From the NCBI RefSeq assembly GCF_000590555.1, contig NC_022198.1:516338-580337 (forward strand): 64,000 nucleotides of DNA. The letters are read 5' to 3'. A program made the translations under genes and the position numbers. Positions 63,910-64,000 of this stretch are shown here, in pieces (position 1 is the first letter of the stretch; every line of letters starts with the position of its first letter). The stretch comes from Corynebacterium argentoratense DSM 44202 (lineage in GTDB: Bacteria > Actinomycetota > Actinomycetes > Mycobacteriales > Mycobacteriaceae). The notes below the pieces were generated by a model that was not told where the DNA came from, made no database searches, and worked only from the letters and a program-made list of their open reading frames with translations.

Positions 63910-64000
63910 GCAATCTCGGTCATAGTAAAGTAATGAGTGTTGTTAAAGCCACATGAATTCTTCGACTGGGACACAGCCGGTGGGAAGTAGATTTCTTAAA
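63910..64000. other. Window edge upstream of the hpa operon
   Basis: I see no gene in the last 91 bases. AT-rich stretches near 63920-63945 could belong to a divergent promoter for a gene beyond the window, such as a transporter or the 4-hydroxyphenylacetate hydroxylase. Confidence 0.3.

Overview
The window looks like the chromosome of a Corynebacterium species carrying the right part of a siphovirus-type prophage. The genus call rests on gene content and order. There is an AmtR-type nitrogen regulator, an Rpf2-type resuscitation factor with DUF348 and G5 domains, a BetP-type betaine carrier, a gephyrin-like Glp/GlpR pair, a two-component system followed by an HtrA protease and a Mog-type protein, and the rpmB-rpmG-rpsN-rpsR block divergent from rpmE-rpmF. 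I cannot name the species from sequence alone.

Layout. Bases 1-9682 are prophage: the end of a tape measure protein, five tail or fibre genes, an amidase endolysin, a holin and a holin-like membrane protein, then a strong terminator and a convergent cluster of five small minus-strand genes (two of them only 46 codons). Two well-formed promoters, each overlapped by a palindrome, serve that cluster. The prophage abuts the 3' end of a tRNA-Arg(CCT) gene. Bases 9.8-56.6 kb are backbone: folA-thyA-cysQ-like; lhr-nei; pgi; chorismate mutase; pcrA; an M23 peptidase; a DUF6350 membrane protein; purN-purH; a citE-like gene; amtR with a DUF294-type partner; cysteine-poor ribosomal proteins; an MprAB-like system with htrA and mog; mscL; galU-glp-rimJ-glpR; DoxX; a zinc anti-sigma-like membrane protein; pmt and rsmI; betP; metG-tatD-rpf2-ksgA-ispE. 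Bases 57.2-63.9 kb are a minus-strand homoprotocatechuate (4-hydroxyphenylacetate) catabolic operon with its own GntR regulator.

How the genes work together. Nucleotide and one-carbon metabolism (folA, thyA, purN, purH, 5-formyl-THF cyclo-ligase), envelope growth and division (glp, glpR, rpf2, M23 peptidase, pmt, galU) and osmotic or envelope stress (betP, mscL, MprAB-like, htrA) dominate the backbone. The hpa operon should convert homoprotocatechuate to pyruvate and succinic semialdehyde. Its first gene is an unusual fusion of a fumarylacetoacetate-hydrolase domain to an RraA/aldolase-type domain, in place of the usual double-FAH HpaG.

Points most worth a second look are: (1) the FAH-RraA fusion as a possible non-orthologous OPET decarboxylase/isomerase; (2) a 10-base motif TGACGYCGCG found at least 32 times, evenly on both strands, between 10.1 and 56.1 kb but not seen in the prophage or the hpa region; (3) the operator-overlapped prophage promoters and micro-genes; (4) remnants of a sortase substrate and of a serine hydrolase. 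Motif counts were made by eye and should be recounted by program.
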